Assembly: GCA_022447495.1 (NCBI GenBank)
Contig: JAKVBH010000001.1
Span: forward strand, 19,032-83,031
DNA from: Marinovum sp.
GTDB lineage: Bacteria; Pseudomonadota; Alphaproteobacteria; Rhodobacterales; Rhodobacteraceae
DNA: 64,000 bases
Reading direction: 5' to 3'
This document shows positions 1 through 8,825 of this stretch, in pieces. The notes below the pieces were generated by a model. That model searched no databases. It saw only the letters and a list, made by a program, of their open reading frames with translations, and was not told the origin of the DNA. Each line of letters begins with the position of its first letter. Positions within the stretch are counted from its first letter, which is position 1. The translations under genes and the position numbers were made by a program.

Positions 1-231
1 GTCCACATCGGGCTTTTCCATCATGTCTAGGAATTGCCGTGCATAGGCCGATAGGCTCTCAACATAGCGTCTCTGACCTTCGGCATAGATCGTGTCAAAG
101 GCCAAACTCGACTTGCCAGAACCCGAAAGGCCGGTGATCACGACAAGCTTGTCGCGTGGGATATCAACATCGACACCTTTGAGATTGTGCTCACGTGCCC
201 CGCGGACTTCGATGTTCTTGAGCTCAGCCAT
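1..231 (-). CDS. uvrA: UvrABC system protein A, N-terminal part (runs off the window)
   Basis: This is the first 77 codons of the ATPase subunit that finds DNA lesions in nucleotide excision repair. The translation begins [20 protein letters not shown], and a Walker A motif GLSGSGKSS lies at residues 34-42. It is followed by [20 protein letters not shown], a strongly conserved UvrA block. The ATG at 229-231 gives the start usual for the family. The gene continues leftward beyond base 1, so the zinc fingers and the second ATPase half are not visible. An SOS box lies 71 bp upstream, so LexA control is likely. Confidence 0.97.
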   Translation of the reverse strand, partial: MAELKNIEVRGAREHNLKGVDVDIPRDKLVVITGLSGSGKSSLAFDTIYAEGQRRYVESLSAYARQFLDMMEKPDVD

Positions 232-301
232 GACTGCTCCCCTGGCTTTCATTGAGATGAACAGATAGTTTACCTTCCGCTTCGAGCCAATCGAAAAATG
301 A

Positions 302-316
302 GAACATAAAAAGAAC
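302..316 (-). promoter_or_regulatory. LexA (SOS) box upstream of uvrA
   Basis: The plus strand reads GAAC-ATAAAAA-GAAC, which is GTTC-N7-GTTC on the uvrA strand. This exactly matches the direct-repeat SOS box known for alphaproteobacterial LexA. It lies 71 bp upstream of the uvrA ATG, where a repressor would cover the promoter. uvrA is a classical SOS gene, so the placement makes sense. The divergent gene starting at 474 might share the site, but it is 157 bp away. Confidence 0.8.
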
Positions 317-473
317 ACGCCAACTATCATCGGTGCGTAGCGGCATGTTGTGTGCTTTTTCGTCTCTCGCGAAACACTACTGTGTTTGATTCAAAATCCG
401 TTAAGGCGAATCCACTACTGGTACTTGTTTATGAGGCGGCGCATCTCAACGCTCGCGTATCTAATGCTAAGTG

Positions 474-971
474 ATGCCAATGCTCGACCGACGCAAACAC
501 AAAGATGATGTGACCCCACAGTACGAAGATTCGGGTCTCTTCAAGACGCCCGTGCTGTGGATTGAGGTGCACCTCACTCCCAAAATGGGCCGCAATGCTC
601 GCGGCGATTACCTAATCACGGGCTATGTCGAGCGCAATACCGAGATTGAGGTCGTCTTTGCGGGGCGTCGTCGCGCCTGTGCTGAACCTGCGATTTCAAA
701 GCTCAAGCGCCTTTGGACACAAGCCAATCGCGCCAGCGAAGGCGGCGCGGCACCGAAGCCTGAGCAAGTGCGGATGCCCGTTCGCGTCAATGGCGCATGG
801 CGGCCACGCTTCCAAAGTGATCAACAAGGATGGGTCACGCGCAGCTATCAGTTGATGGTCGCGGAATGGAGTATGATCGATCCGGGGGGTGCAATGGTCA
901 CCTTTGGCGAGCCGCCGCTGGTATCTGACACCGCCAAGAAGGTCACTGTTAAGGATCGCAAGCAAGCTTAG
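474..971 (+). CDS. Hypothetical protein, unrecognised
   Basis: A 165-residue soluble protein that I do not recognise. There is no signal peptide or membrane segment. The middle (residues about 25-65) alternates beta-prone stretches such as LWIEVHLTP and DYLITGYVERNTEIEVVFAG. It is followed by a basic helical stretch, KLKRLWTQANRASEG. I infer a beta-rich fold but cannot name it. The start is unclear: GTG 471, ATG 474 and ATG 480 are in frame and none has a strong Shine-Dalgarno sequence. It is divergent from uvrA. Codon choice resembles neighbouring genes, so it is probably a real gene rather than a chance frame. Confidence 0.6.
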   Translation: MPMLDRRKHKDDVTPQYEDSGLFKTPVLWIEVHLTPKMGRNARGDYLITGYVERNTEIEVVFAGRRRACAEPAISKLKRLWTQANRASEGGAAPKPEQVRMPVRVNGAWRPRFQSDQQGWVTRSYQLMVAEWSMIDPGGAMVTFGEPPLVSDTAKKVTVKDRKQA

Positions 972-1179
972 ACTGACGCAGGCTACCGGAGCGCATTGAA
1001 AATTTGCACAAGGCTACCAGTCTCGACCGGGGCTCTCAAATCATTATGATTGATCGCGCGATTGGCCGATTTTCTCTGCGGGTTTATTGGTTACTGGCAA
1101 GCGAGACAGCCCAAAAGGCGCTTGAGCGGGTTCTGCCACTTTGTGTTCAGACTAGCTATTCCAAGTCAGCCAGTGGTGA

Positions 1180-2271
1180 TTAGCGGTACCGCAGTGATGC
1201 GCCGCAAGGGCCAAACAAATGTACTTTCTCAGGCGCAGCTGACATGGCCGAGGTTTGGCCGCGCAAACCTCGGTGGATGCCAGGCAATTTCGCCAAAAGG
1301 GGCGCATCGCTGTCGTCTGTATCGATATAGACCAAGGTCACCTCGCCCAGTTCCTCAGTATAAGTTACCTGGCCTTGCACCGCCGCCGTCCCTCGCGCTT
1401 CGGTCAAGTCTTCTGGGCGAATACCCACGTTGACCCGCATGCCCATGTCAGCGTCAGTTGTTGGGACGGTGGAAATCACTTCTAAACCATTGCCCAGAGA
1501 GACCCTGGTCCTCGCACCCGTGGCATCAATTGTTCCAGAAATCAGGTTCATGGCCGGAGAGCCGATGAACTGTGCCACAAACTCGCTGTTGGGCGTTTCA
1601 TAGAGCTCCAGAGGAGTGCCCACCTGCGCGATGCCTTTGTTCGCGAGCACAACGATCCGCGACGCCAAGGTCATGGCCTCTACCTGATCGTGTGTCACAT
1701 AAATCATAGTGCTCTCAGGCATGGCCTCTTTGAGCTTCGCAATCTCAATCCGCGTCGCAACGCGCAGCGCCGCGTCGAGATTGGAAAGCGGCTCATCGAA
1801 GAGATAGACCTTGGGATCGCGCACAATCGAGCGCCCAATGGCAACCCGCTGCCGCTGGCCTCCGGAGAGCGCTTTGGGCAACCGGTCAAGATACGGTTCC
1901 AACTGTAGAACTTTGGCCGCGTTCGAAATGGACTCATCGATCTCGGCTTTCGATTTCTTCGCCAGTTTCAGGGCAAAGGCCATGTTCTCGCGCACGGTCA
2001 TATGCGGGTAGAGCGCGTAGGACTGGAACACCATCGCAATACCGCGCTGGGATGGCGGCACGTCATTCATAACTTGTCCGTCAATCTCCAAAGTACCGCC
2101 CGTGATCTTTTCCAACCCGGCGATCATGCGCAACAAAGTTGATTTCCCGCAGCCCGAGGGACCCACAAAAACGATCAATTCGCCTTGGTTGATATCAAGG
2201 TCGATATTGTTGAGCACGTTGACTGTGCCGCCATAGGTCTTTTCGATATCTGTGAGTTTTAGATCGGCCAT
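1180..2271 (-). CDS. aglK: Alpha-glucoside ABC transporter ATP-binding protein
   Basis: The 363-residue nucleotide-binding subunit of a carbohydrate ABC importer (UgpC/MalK type). Walker A GPSGCGKST lies near residues 38-46, the Q-loop glutamine near 83, the signature LSGGQ at 135-139 and Walker B YLFDEP at 156-161. A C-terminal OB-type regulatory domain (about 235-363) is typical of the MalK group. The start at 2271 is preceded by a strong AAGGGGGG ribosome site; the reading frame is open further upstream, but that part overlaps aglA and looks non-coding. It is the last gene of the leftward agl operon, 25 bp after aglA. The gene order matches the Sinorhizobium agl operon. The ATPase energises the AglF/AglG permease at the inner membrane. 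Confidence 0.93.
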   Translation of the reverse strand: MADLKLTDIEKTYGGTVNVLNNIDLDINQGELIVFVGPSGCGKSTLLRMIAGLEKITGGTLEIDGQVMNDVPPSQRGIAMVFQSYALYPHMTVRENMAFALKLAKKSKAEIDESISNAAKVLQLEPYLDRLPKALSGGQRQRVAIGRSIVRDPKVYLFDEPLSNLDAALRVATRIEIAKLKEAMPESTMIYVTHDQVEAMTLASRIVVLANKGIAQVGTPLELYETPNSEFVAQFIGSPAMNLISGTIDATGARTRVSLGNGLEVISTVPTTDADMGMRVNVGIRPEDLTEARGTAAVQGQVTYTEELGEVTLVYIDTDDSDAPLLAKLPGIHRGLRGQTSAMSAAPEKVHLFGPCGASLRYR

Positions 2272-2296
2272 CTTTACCCCCCTTCTCGTTGTATCG

Positions 2297-3940
2297 TTAG
2301 ACCGCGCGGGCCAAGGACATGGCCCACCTTGGCAAATGCACCTGCCCAGCGTCCGGCGCTTGGGCTTCGACGTCGTCACCAACACCCGCCCATGTGCCAT
2401 CGGGCAAAGCCACCATCGCAGGTGTTTCGCCCAAGTTGAATGCACAGAACAAACGATCACCATCCAGGTGACGTTCAAAACGCAACACATCGTCTTCGAC
2501 GCTCAAGTTCTTCAACCCGCCTTTGGCCAAAGCGGGATGTGCTTTGCGCAAGGCAATCACGCGGCGATAGTGATGTATCAACGCCTCTGGATCGTCTTCT
2601 TGCTCCGCCGCCGCCCGCGCCAAATGTTCGGGCGCTACGGGCAACCAGGGGCTCGCTTCTGAAAAACCGCCGTTTTGGTTGGAGTTTTCCCAGACCATGG
2701 GTGTCCGACAGCCATCACGGCCTTTGAATTCTGGCCAAAACTCGATGCCATAGGGATCTTGAAGGTCTTTATAGGCGACCTCAGCTTCGCCGAAACCCAA
2801 CTCTTCGCCTTGGTAAATGCAGGCAGAGCCTCGCAGGCACATCATCAGCGTTGCCATCATCCGAAGCCCAGAATCATCCATCGCCCAACGGCTGGCGTGA
2901 CGGGTCACGTCGTGATTTGAAAACGCCCAAGTGGCCCAGCCGTCGCCGGCCACGTCAGCAACTTTGGTAAGCACATCCGCCACCTCGCGCGCCGAGGGAC
3001 GGTCGTTGGCAAGGAACTCGAAGGCGTAGCACATCTGCATCAGATCGTCGCCGGCGGTGTACTGGCCCAAAATCTCCAGACCGTATTGCGCATCGCCAAC
3101 TTCGCCGACAGCGGCTGCGTTATAGGGTTCCATCACCGCACGCAGCTTGCGCAGGAACGCAAGGTTCTCGGGCTGGTTTTTGTCATAGAGATGGTTCTGG
3201 TGGTTGTAGGGGTTCACGCTGGGCGCGATTGTGTTGTTGCGCTCATGCGGCTCCAGGCCGGGATTTGAGCGCAACTCTTTGTCATGGACATAGAAGTTGA
3301 TCGTATCGAGCCGAAAGCCATCCACCCCACGATCAAGCCAGAAACGCGCCACATCGAGCAGCGCCTCTTGCACTTGTGGTTCATGGAAGTTGAGGTCTGG
3401 TTGCGACGTTAGAAAGTTGTGCAGGTAATATTGTTCCCGCTGTGTGTCCCATTGCCAGGCAGAACCGCCAAAGATTGACAACCAATTGTTGGGCGGTGTG
3501 CCGTCAAGTTTGGGATCGGCCCAAACATACCAGTTCGACTTTTTGTTGGTGCGATCCGCGCGGCTTTCCGCAAACCAAGGATGCGCGTCCGAGGTGTGAG
3601 ACAACACCAAATCAATCAAAACACGCACGCCAAGCGCATGGGCCCGCGCAATCAGCGCATCAAAATCGGCCAGCGTGCCAAACATAGGATCGACATCGCA
3701 ATAATCGGACACGTCGTAGCCGAAGTCCTTCATCGGCGATTTGAAGAATGGTGAAATCCAGAGCGCGTCCACACCAAGCGAGGCGATGTGATCAAGCCGT
3801 TCTGTAATGCCTGGAAGGTCGCCGATCCCGTCTCCATTGCTGTCTTGATAGCTGCGTGGATAAACTTGGTAGATGACTGCGCCGCGCCACCAATCTCGAT
3901 CGGTAGAGGCCAGTTGAGCAACTTTGTTTTGCACGTTCAT
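2297..3940 (-). CDS. aglA: Alpha-glucosidase (GH13)
   Basis: A 547-residue cytoplasmic glycoside hydrolase family 13 enzyme (oligo-1,6-glucosidase/alpha-glucosidase type) that releases glucose from imported alpha-glucosides. Visible GH13 regions are DLVLSHTSD (110-118), GFRLD with the nucleophile Asp212, VGEVGD with the acid/base Glu280, and FSNHD with Asp344. The N-terminal WWRGAVIYQVYPRSY is the usual opening of the group. It has no signal peptide, which fits action after transport. It sits between the permease gene aglG (13 bp upstream) and aglK. Exact substrate preference (maltose, sucrose, trehalose, isomaltose) cannot be read from the motifs; the agl context suggests several alpha-glucosides. 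Confidence 0.93.
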   Translation of the reverse strand: MNVQNKVAQLASTDRDWWRGAVIYQVYPRSYQDSNGDGIGDLPGITERLDHIASLGVDALWISPFFKSPMKDFGYDVSDYCDVDPMFGTLADFDALIARAHALGVRVLIDLVLSHTSDAHPWFAESRADRTNKKSNWYVWADPKLDGTPPNNWLSIFGGSAWQWDTQREQYYLHNFLTSQPDLNFHEPQVQEALLDVARFWLDRGVDGFRLDTINFYVHDKELRSNPGLEPHERNNTIAPSVNPYNHQNHLYDKNQPENLAFLRKLRAVMEPYNAAAVGEVGDAQYGLEILGQYTAGDDLMQMCYAFEFLANDRPSAREVADVLTKVADVAGDGWATWAFSNHDVTRHASRWAMDDSGLRMMATLMMCLRGSACIYQGEELGFGEAEVAYKDLQDPYGIEFWPEFKGRDGCRTPMVWENSNQNGGFSEASPWLPVAPEHLARAAAEQEDDPEALIHHYRRVIALRKAHPALAKGGLKNLSVEDDVLRFERHLDGDRLFCAFNLGETPAMVALPDGTWAGVGDDVEAQAPDAGQVHLPRWAMSLARAV

Positions 3941-3953
3941 CTGCGATGACTTT

Positions 3954-5096
3954 CTATTTTACGGAGCCCGCGAGGAGGCCGCGGACGAGGTAACGTTGCA
4001 TGGCGAAGAAAACGATCAGGGGCACCGCCATGGAGACAAACGCCGCTGTGGCAAGGATTTCCCAATTACCGCCGCGTGTGCCGAGCAGTTCCACGATCTC
4101 GTTGGTCATCACGGTTGTTTGCCCCGTTGCGTCGATCAAGAACACCTTGGCCACAAGGAGGTCATTCCAGGTCCAGAGGAATTGGAAGATCGCAAAAGCT
4201 GCTAGTGCGGGGAAGCTCAGTGGCAAGATGATCTTGGTGAAGATCTGGAAGTCCGTAGCGCCATCCACACGGGCGTTTTCAATGATGTCACGAGGCAAAC
4301 CGGCCATATAGTTGCGCAACAGATAAATCGCGAGTGGAAGCCCAAAGCCCGTGTGGGCCAGCCAGACCCCGATATAGCCTTTGCCAATGCCAATATTGAG
4401 GTGCAGCTTCAGGAGTGGAATGAGCGCCAATTGCAGGGGCACAACCAAAAGTCCTACAATCGCAGCGACCAAAATCGCGCGCCCGGGAAATTCCATCCAG
4501 GCTAGGGCATAGGCCGCGAAAGCCGCCACGAGGATGGGAATGATCGTCGCTGGGATTGTCACGGTGAAAGTGTTGAAAAAGGCCCGCGTCATGCTCTCTG
4601 TATTTTCAGGATCAAAGAGCATCAATTCATAGTTCGCAGTTGTGAATTCGGGTGGCGCCGTCGCGGTGGTGAAGACGCGAGGCAGGCGCTTGCCCTCTTG
4701 GCTTTCAGCCGCGGTAAAGCGGATCGCGCCGCTCTCAGACACGGTCACCGTGCGATCGCGGCTGAGTTCAGCGGTGTCACCCGGGCTGTAGGCTTCTGTG
4801 GCACGAGATGAGGTACCCCATGCGCTGACCACAACTTCACGGCCCTCGAAGAGCTCGCCTTCGATGACAAAGTGATCGCCCTCTTGTACTTCTTTACCGG
4901 AGAGGCGGATGGCGGGGTTCTGGGCCTCTTGCGTGGCTAGGGACGACCACCAACCCGAGCTTGAGATTTGGTCCGCCGTGCGAAACGACGACACAAAAAG
5001 CCCAACAGTTGGGAAGATCCATAATAGGACCAGCAAAAGTGCCGTGAGATGTGTCACGACGACCAAGGAGGATTTGGTACCTGCGATATTATCCAT
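3954..5096 (-). CDS. aglG: Alpha-glucoside ABC transporter permease AglG
   Basis: A 380-residue inner-membrane permease of the MalG type. There is one membrane segment near residues 13-30, then a long extracytoplasmic insert (about 35-150) rich in beta strands, then five further hydrophobic segments. The EAA loop reads NARVDGATDFQIFTKIILP. The insert and the total length match AglG of the agl family, which is longer than ordinary MalG (about 280-300). The frame is open further upstream but into aglF; the ATG at 5096 (MDNIAGTKSS) lies 11 bp after the aglF stop and fits. It pairs with AglF to form the channel. Confidence 0.92.
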   Translation of the reverse strand: MDNIAGTKSSLVVVTHLTALLLVLLWIFPTVGLFVSSFRTADQISSSGWWSSLATQEAQNPAIRLSGKEVQEGDHFVIEGELFEGREVVVSAWGTSSRATEAYSPGDTAELSRDRTVTVSESGAIRFTAAESQEGKRLPRVFTTATAPPEFTTANYELMLFDPENTESMTRAFFNTFTVTIPATIIPILVAAFAAYALAWMEFPGRAILVAAIVGLLVVPLQLALIPLLKLHLNIGIGKGYIGVWLAHTGFGLPLAIYLLRNYMAGLPRDIIENARVDGATDFQIFTKIILPLSFPALAAFAIFQFLWTWNDLLVAKVFLIDATGQTTVMTNEIVELLGTRGGNWEILATAAFVSMAVPLIVFFAMQRYLVRGLLAGSVK

Positions 5097-5107
5097 CTGG
5101 CCGCCCC

Positions 5108-6109
5108 TTACTGCATTTCCTTGCGCACTTGGCGCACGTTCCAGACGAGGATCGGCAAGACAAGAAGCATGAGCACCATGGCAGAAGCCGAGCTGACCCC
5201 CCAATCAAACGCGCGGAAGAGCTTGTCGTACATGTAATTGGCCAGAACTTGAGTGTTCCATTGCCCGTTGGTCATGGCAAAGACGATGTCAAAGACCTTG
5301 AGCGTGGCAATGGTGATCGTGGTCCAGACCACCACAATGGTTGGCATGATCTGCGGGACTTTGATCTTGAAGAAAATCTGAAACGGGTTGGCCCCATCGA
5401 CGATGGCGGCCTCAACGGTCTCTTCTGGGATACCACGTAGCGCCGCCGACAAGATTACCATGGCAAAGCCCGTTTGGATCCAGATCAAGACGATCATGAG
5501 AAAGAAGTTGTTCCAAAACGGAATGGTGAGCCATGTCTGCGGTTCTGTGCCACCAAGGGCAATATATATAGCGTTGAGCACGCCGATTTGCTCGGTGCCC
5601 ATCGGTCGAGATTCATAGACGAGTTTCCAAATGACGGAGGCGCCAACGAGCGAAATCGCCATTGGCATAAAGATGATCGACTTGGCAATATTGCCCCAGC
5701 CGAGCCGGTCGGTGACCTGTGCTACCAGCAACCCAAAGGCGGTGGATGCAGCGGGCACCACAAAGAGCCAGAGCATGTTGTTGCGCATGGCTTCCCAGAA
5801 CTTTGGTTCTGAGACCATCTGTTCATAGTTGGCGAGGCCCACAAAGGCGTTGCCTTGATCGCGATCCAGAAAGGAGAGACGCAGTGTCTCAATCACAGGA
5901 TATACAAGATAGAGCGACAACGCGAAGAGCGCCGGAAAGAGGAAAAGCCAGGGCCGGATCAGATTGGCGCGATTGATGTTGCGCCCCGCATTCGGTCCGC
6001 GCGGCGGAAAGAGCACTTTGTCCAAGAAAAGGTTTGAGGCGTAGAAGTATCCGATGCAGGCCGTCACGGCCACGGCGATGGTCACGACTGCCAGTATGGC
6101 GGGTGGCAT
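5108..6109 (-). CDS. aglF: Alpha-glucoside ABC transporter permease AglF
   Basis: A 333-residue MalF-type permease. There is an N-terminal hydrophobic segment (residues 3-26), then a second start of hydrophobic sequence after RPWLFLFPALFALSLYLVYP. The EAA loop reads VEAAIVDGANPFQIFFKIKVP, the contact site for the ATPase AglK. Six or seven membrane segments are expected. It is followed after 11 bp by aglG and preceded by aglE across a 96-bp gap that holds a stem-loop. It transports alpha-glucosides across the inner membrane. Confidence 0.92.
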   Translation of the reverse strand: MPPAILAVVTIAVAVTACIGYFYASNLFLDKVLFPPRGPNAGRNINRANLIRPWLFLFPALFALSLYLVYPVIETLRLSFLDRDQGNAFVGLANYEQMVSEPKFWEAMRNNMLWLFVVPAASTAFGLLVAQVTDRLGWGNIAKSIIFMPMAISLVGASVIWKLVYESRPMGTEQIGVLNAIYIALGGTEPQTWLTIPFWNNFFLMIVLIWIQTGFAMVILSAALRGIPEETVEAAIVDGANPFQIFFKIKVPQIMPTIVVVWTTITIATLKVFDIVFAMTNGQWNTQVLANYMYDKLFRAFDWGVSSASAMVLMLLVLPILVWNVRQVRKEMQ

Positions 6110-6157
6110 GGGTCCCCCTCCCTATCAAAACCGAAAAACGATGCGATCTACCTGGTG

Positions 6158-6188
6158 GATGCACCCCACACTCGTGGCGGGATGCATC
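6158..6188 (-). other. Stem-loop between aglE and aglF
   Basis: GATGCA (6158-6163) and TGCATC (6183-6188) can pair, and adjoining C and G runs can extend the stem past a bulge. It lies in the 96-bp gap after the aglE stop. Stem-loops in this place often protect binding-protein mRNA or reduce read-through so that the binding protein is made in excess over the permease. There is no U-tract, so a complete terminator is unlikely. Confidence 0.45.
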
Positions 6189-6205
6189 AGCGTTTTCAAA
6201 ACCGC

Positions 6206-7564
6206 CTACTTCAGCGCGTCCCAGGAGGTCTGGATTTCGGAGGCTACGGTGGCTGCGTCTTTGCCGCCCGCGTAGTCGACCATGCCAGACCAGAAGGATC
6301 CGGCACCCACGCCACCCGGCATCAGGTCAGACCCGTCAAAACGGAAGGTCGTGGCACCCAAGAGGATCTCACCAAGACCGCGCTGAGTGTCGTTGAGATA
6401 GGCGTCGAGGTTCACACCGTTGTGGGGTGTCAGGAAGCCCGTCTGCGCCATCATGATCTCATGGGAAATTGGCAGCTTGAGGAAGTCCATCACGGCTGCA
6501 GAGCCATCCGAGGCATTGGTGACCGCCATCAGTGTACCGCCGCCCAGAACTGGGTTACCGAGATTCTTGTCTGCATAGCTTGGGAAGTAGAAGAAGTCGG
6601 TGTCAACGCCGAACTCAACCCCTTCTGGGAAGAACGCGGGTACGAAGGACGCTTGGCGGTGCATGTAGCACTGGGGTGGCGAGCTAAAGAGGCCTTTGGG
6701 GCTATCGCGGAAGTCTGTGGAAGCCACAGCACCGGCGCCGCCGGAGACTTTGGCATCGTCACGGGCGAACCAGCCGAACTCTTCGATAGCCGCAACAACA
6801 CGTGGGTCGTCGAATTTCATCTCGTTGCTGACCCATTGGTCATAGACCTCTGGGGTCTGCGTGCGCAGCATCATGTCTTCGACCCAGTCGGTTGCTGGCC
6901 AACCGGTCGCGGCGCCGGAACCCAGACCAAGGCACCATGGCACCTCACCGTCGGCAACTATTTGTTCGGTCAGCGCTTTGAGATCTTCCATGGTTTCAGG
7001 CACTTCATAGCCCGCGTCTTCGAAGTTCTCGGGGCTGTACCAAACTAGCGACTTCACGTTCACATTGTAGAAGAAGCCGTACATTTGGTCGGCGCCGTTC
7101 TCATCGGCATAGGTGCCGAGATCGACCCAGGATTGCCCTGCTGCGTAATTGTCACGCACCCAGTCGGATGTTCCATCCGCCAGCGGCGACAACTGGCCCT
7201 TGGCAGCCATCACAGCAGCAAGGCCAGGCTGTGGGAACACAGCGATGTTCGGCGCGGAGCCCGCTTCGGCGTCGATGACGATCTGTTGCTCGAACCCGTC
7301 GGAGCCAGTGTAGACCACGTCCGCGCCTGTGGCTTCTTCAAAATACGCCAGAGCGTTGTTGAAGTAGCCGTCTTCAGGGCTCAGCCATGGGCCAAAGATT
7401 GTGATGGTTTGTCCGGACAGATCAGGTGCGTTTTCGGCCCATGCGGTGTAGCTGTCCCAGCTGAACGGCCCCTCGCCTGGCGCAAATGCCAAGTGTCCGT
7501 CGGCATGCGCAAACCCAGCAGTAAGTGCGAGCGCTGCGGCGCCCGTCATCAAAGATTTTTTCAT
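6206..7564 (-). CDS. aglE: Alpha-glucoside ABC transporter substrate-binding protein
   Basis: A 452-residue periplasmic solute-binding protein of the family 1 sugar-binding type. The signal peptide runs MKKSLMTGAAALALTAGFAHA, with probable cleavage before DG. The mature part contains SGQTITIFGPWLSPED and YFEEATGADVVYTGSDGFEQQ, as in AglE proteins. ATG 7564 is chosen because it begins the signal peptide; upstream in-frame codons add a charged tail that would spoil it. It is the first gene of the leftward operon and so is set by the divergent promoter region with its palindromic operator. It captures alpha-glucosides and delivers them to AglF/AglG. Confidence 0.93.
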   Translation of the reverse strand: MKKSLMTGAAALALTAGFAHADGHLAFAPGEGPFSWDSYTAWAENAPDLSGQTITIFGPWLSPEDGYFNNALAYFEEATGADVVYTGSDGFEQQIVIDAEAGSAPNIAVFPQPGLAAVMAAKGQLSPLADGTSDWVRDNYAAGQSWVDLGTYADENGADQMYGFFYNVNVKSLVWYSPENFEDAGYEVPETMEDLKALTEQIVADGEVPWCLGLGSGAATGWPATDWVEDMMLRTQTPEVYDQWVSNEMKFDDPRVVAAIEEFGWFARDDAKVSGGAGAVASTDFRDSPKGLFSSPPQCYMHRQASFVPAFFPEGVEFGVDTDFFYFPSYADKNLGNPVLGGGTLMAVTNASDGSAAVMDFLKLPISHEIMMAQTGFLTPHNGVNLDAYLNDTQRGLGEILLGATTFRFDGSDLMPGGVGAGSFWSGMVDYAGGKDAATVASEIQTSWDALK

Positions 7565-7647
7565 ATAGTCCTCCCGTGTGCGTCTCATCAAAACGCGTTG
7601 GCTCCTTTTCGTGACTTTGTGTGAGTTAGGTCTTGACCGACTCGCCT

Positions 7648-7659
7648 CAAAGCGCTTTG
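7648..7659. promoter_or_regulatory. Probable AglR (LacI-family) operator
   Basis: CAAAGCGCTTTG is a perfect 12-bp palindrome with the central CG step typical of LacI-family operators. It lies in the 226-bp gap between divergent aglE and aglR. It sits just downstream of the proposed aglE -10 box, where a bound repressor would block initiation. Binding by AglR is inferred from position and family. Confidence 0.7.
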
Positions 7660-7669
7660 GATGCCTTTA

Positions 7670-7697
7670 CGATTATGTGAAGCCACTCCAAAGTCAA
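7670..7697 (-). promoter_or_regulatory. Candidate sigma-70 promoter of the aglE operon
   Basis: On the minus strand there is TTGACT (7692-7697), a 16-bp spacer and TAATCG (7670-7675). The -35 is close to consensus and the -10 is weaker. Transcription would start near 7663, so the palindrome at 7648-7659 covers the start region. This supports a simple repression model. Confidence 0.45.
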
Positions 7698-7790
7698 TGA
7701 CCAAAAATTCAAACATATCAGATACTTCTATGCGCCGCAGCGTGCAACTGGCCATTGAAATAGATGCATTAGCGGTGATACAGCTTTGAC

Positions 7791-8819
7791 ATGAACCTCA
7801 AAGAACTCTCTGAAAAACTGGGCCTGTCACAAACCACCGTGAGCCGTGCTCTGAATGGATATCCAGAGGTATCCGAGACGACGCGCAAGCGTGTGGTCGC
7901 CGCGGCCCGCGCCGCCAATTACTCGCCCTCGACGCGTGCACGTTCCCTTGCCACAGGGCGCGCCATGAGCATCGGACACGTCATTCCCGTGGCCACACGG
8001 CACGAGATGGTAAACCCCGTTTTTGGCGACTTCATCGCAGGCGCAAGCGAAGTCTATGCCGTGGCAGGCTATGAGATGCTTCTCAGCCTTGTACCAGATG
8101 GAGAGGAAGAGGACGTCTACCGCGCCCTTAAAGCGAAAGCGGCTGTAGATGGGATCGTGGTCCACGCCCCTCGCATGGCGGATCCCCGGATCGCCTTGCT
8201 GGATGAGCTTGCCCTGCCCTTTGTGGTTCATGGCCGAGCCAGCGAAATCGACACGCCTTATTCTTGGGTCGATGTGCCCAACCGTGGCGTATTCCGCGAA
8301 GCCACCGACCACCTCACCTCCCAAGGCCACACCCGTATCGCCTTAATAAATGGCCAAGAGACCATGGATTTTGCTTTTCGCAGGCGTTTGGGCTTTGAGG
8401 ATGCGCTGGCGGACGCCAACCTCAGCGTTGATGCTCGCTGGATGCATGCTCAAGACATGACCGAGGCCTACGGCTACGAGGCCACCTGCGCCATGCTGGC
8501 CATGTCCCCTGCTCCCACCGCCTTTTTGGTGGCGTCTTTGATCACTGCCTTGGGTGTTCAACGCGCGGTGATAGACGCTGGGTTTCGTCTGGGCAAAGAC
8601 GTCTCGGTGCTCACCTTCGACGATGATCTCTCTTATCTGCGCAACGGCACCGGCGAAAACGCGATATTCACAGCCGTGCGATCTTCAGTTCGTGACGCGG
8701 GCCGCACGGCAGCAAACATGCTGCTTGAGCGCATCGAAAACCCAAACGTCGCCCATAAAACCCATATGATGGACACTCAATTTGTGGTGGGCGGTTCGAC
8801 CGGCCCCGCTCCGGACTAG
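7791..8819 (+). CDS. aglR: LacI-family transcriptional regulator of alpha-glucoside use
   Basis: A 342-residue LacI/GalR repressor. The N-terminal helix-turn-helix reads MNLKELSEKLGLSQTTVSRALNG, followed by the hinge YSPSTRARSLATGRA. Residues about 60-340 form a periplasmic-binding-protein-like sugar-sensing domain. It is divergent from the aglE operon and 6 bp upstream of a beta-glucosidase gene, so it probably controls both arms and itself. The effector is likely an alpha-glucoside or glucose derivative. The agl assignment rests on context; the sequence alone shows only the LacI family. Confidence 0.9.
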   Translation: MNLKELSEKLGLSQTTVSRALNGYPEVSETTRKRVVAAARAANYSPSTRARSLATGRAMSIGHVIPVATRHEMVNPVFGDFIAGASEVYAVAGYEMLLSLVPDGEEEDVYRALKAKAAVDGIVVHAPRMADPRIALLDELALPFVVHGRASEIDTPYSWVDVPNRGVFREATDHLTSQGHTRIALINGQETMDFAFRRRLGFEDALADANLSVDARWMHAQDMTEAYGYEATCAMLAMSPAPTAFLVASLITALGVQRAVIDAGFRLGKDVSVLTFDDDLSYLRNGTGENAIFTAVRSSVRDAGRTAANMLLERIENPNVAHKTHMMDTQFVVGGSTGPAPD

Positions 8820-8825
8820 ACATAC

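Noticed and set aside
6155..7048. Long open frame (297 codons) antisense to aglE
   Set aside because: Lies wholly over a clear binding-protein gene, shows no family features, and results from GC-rich codon structure.
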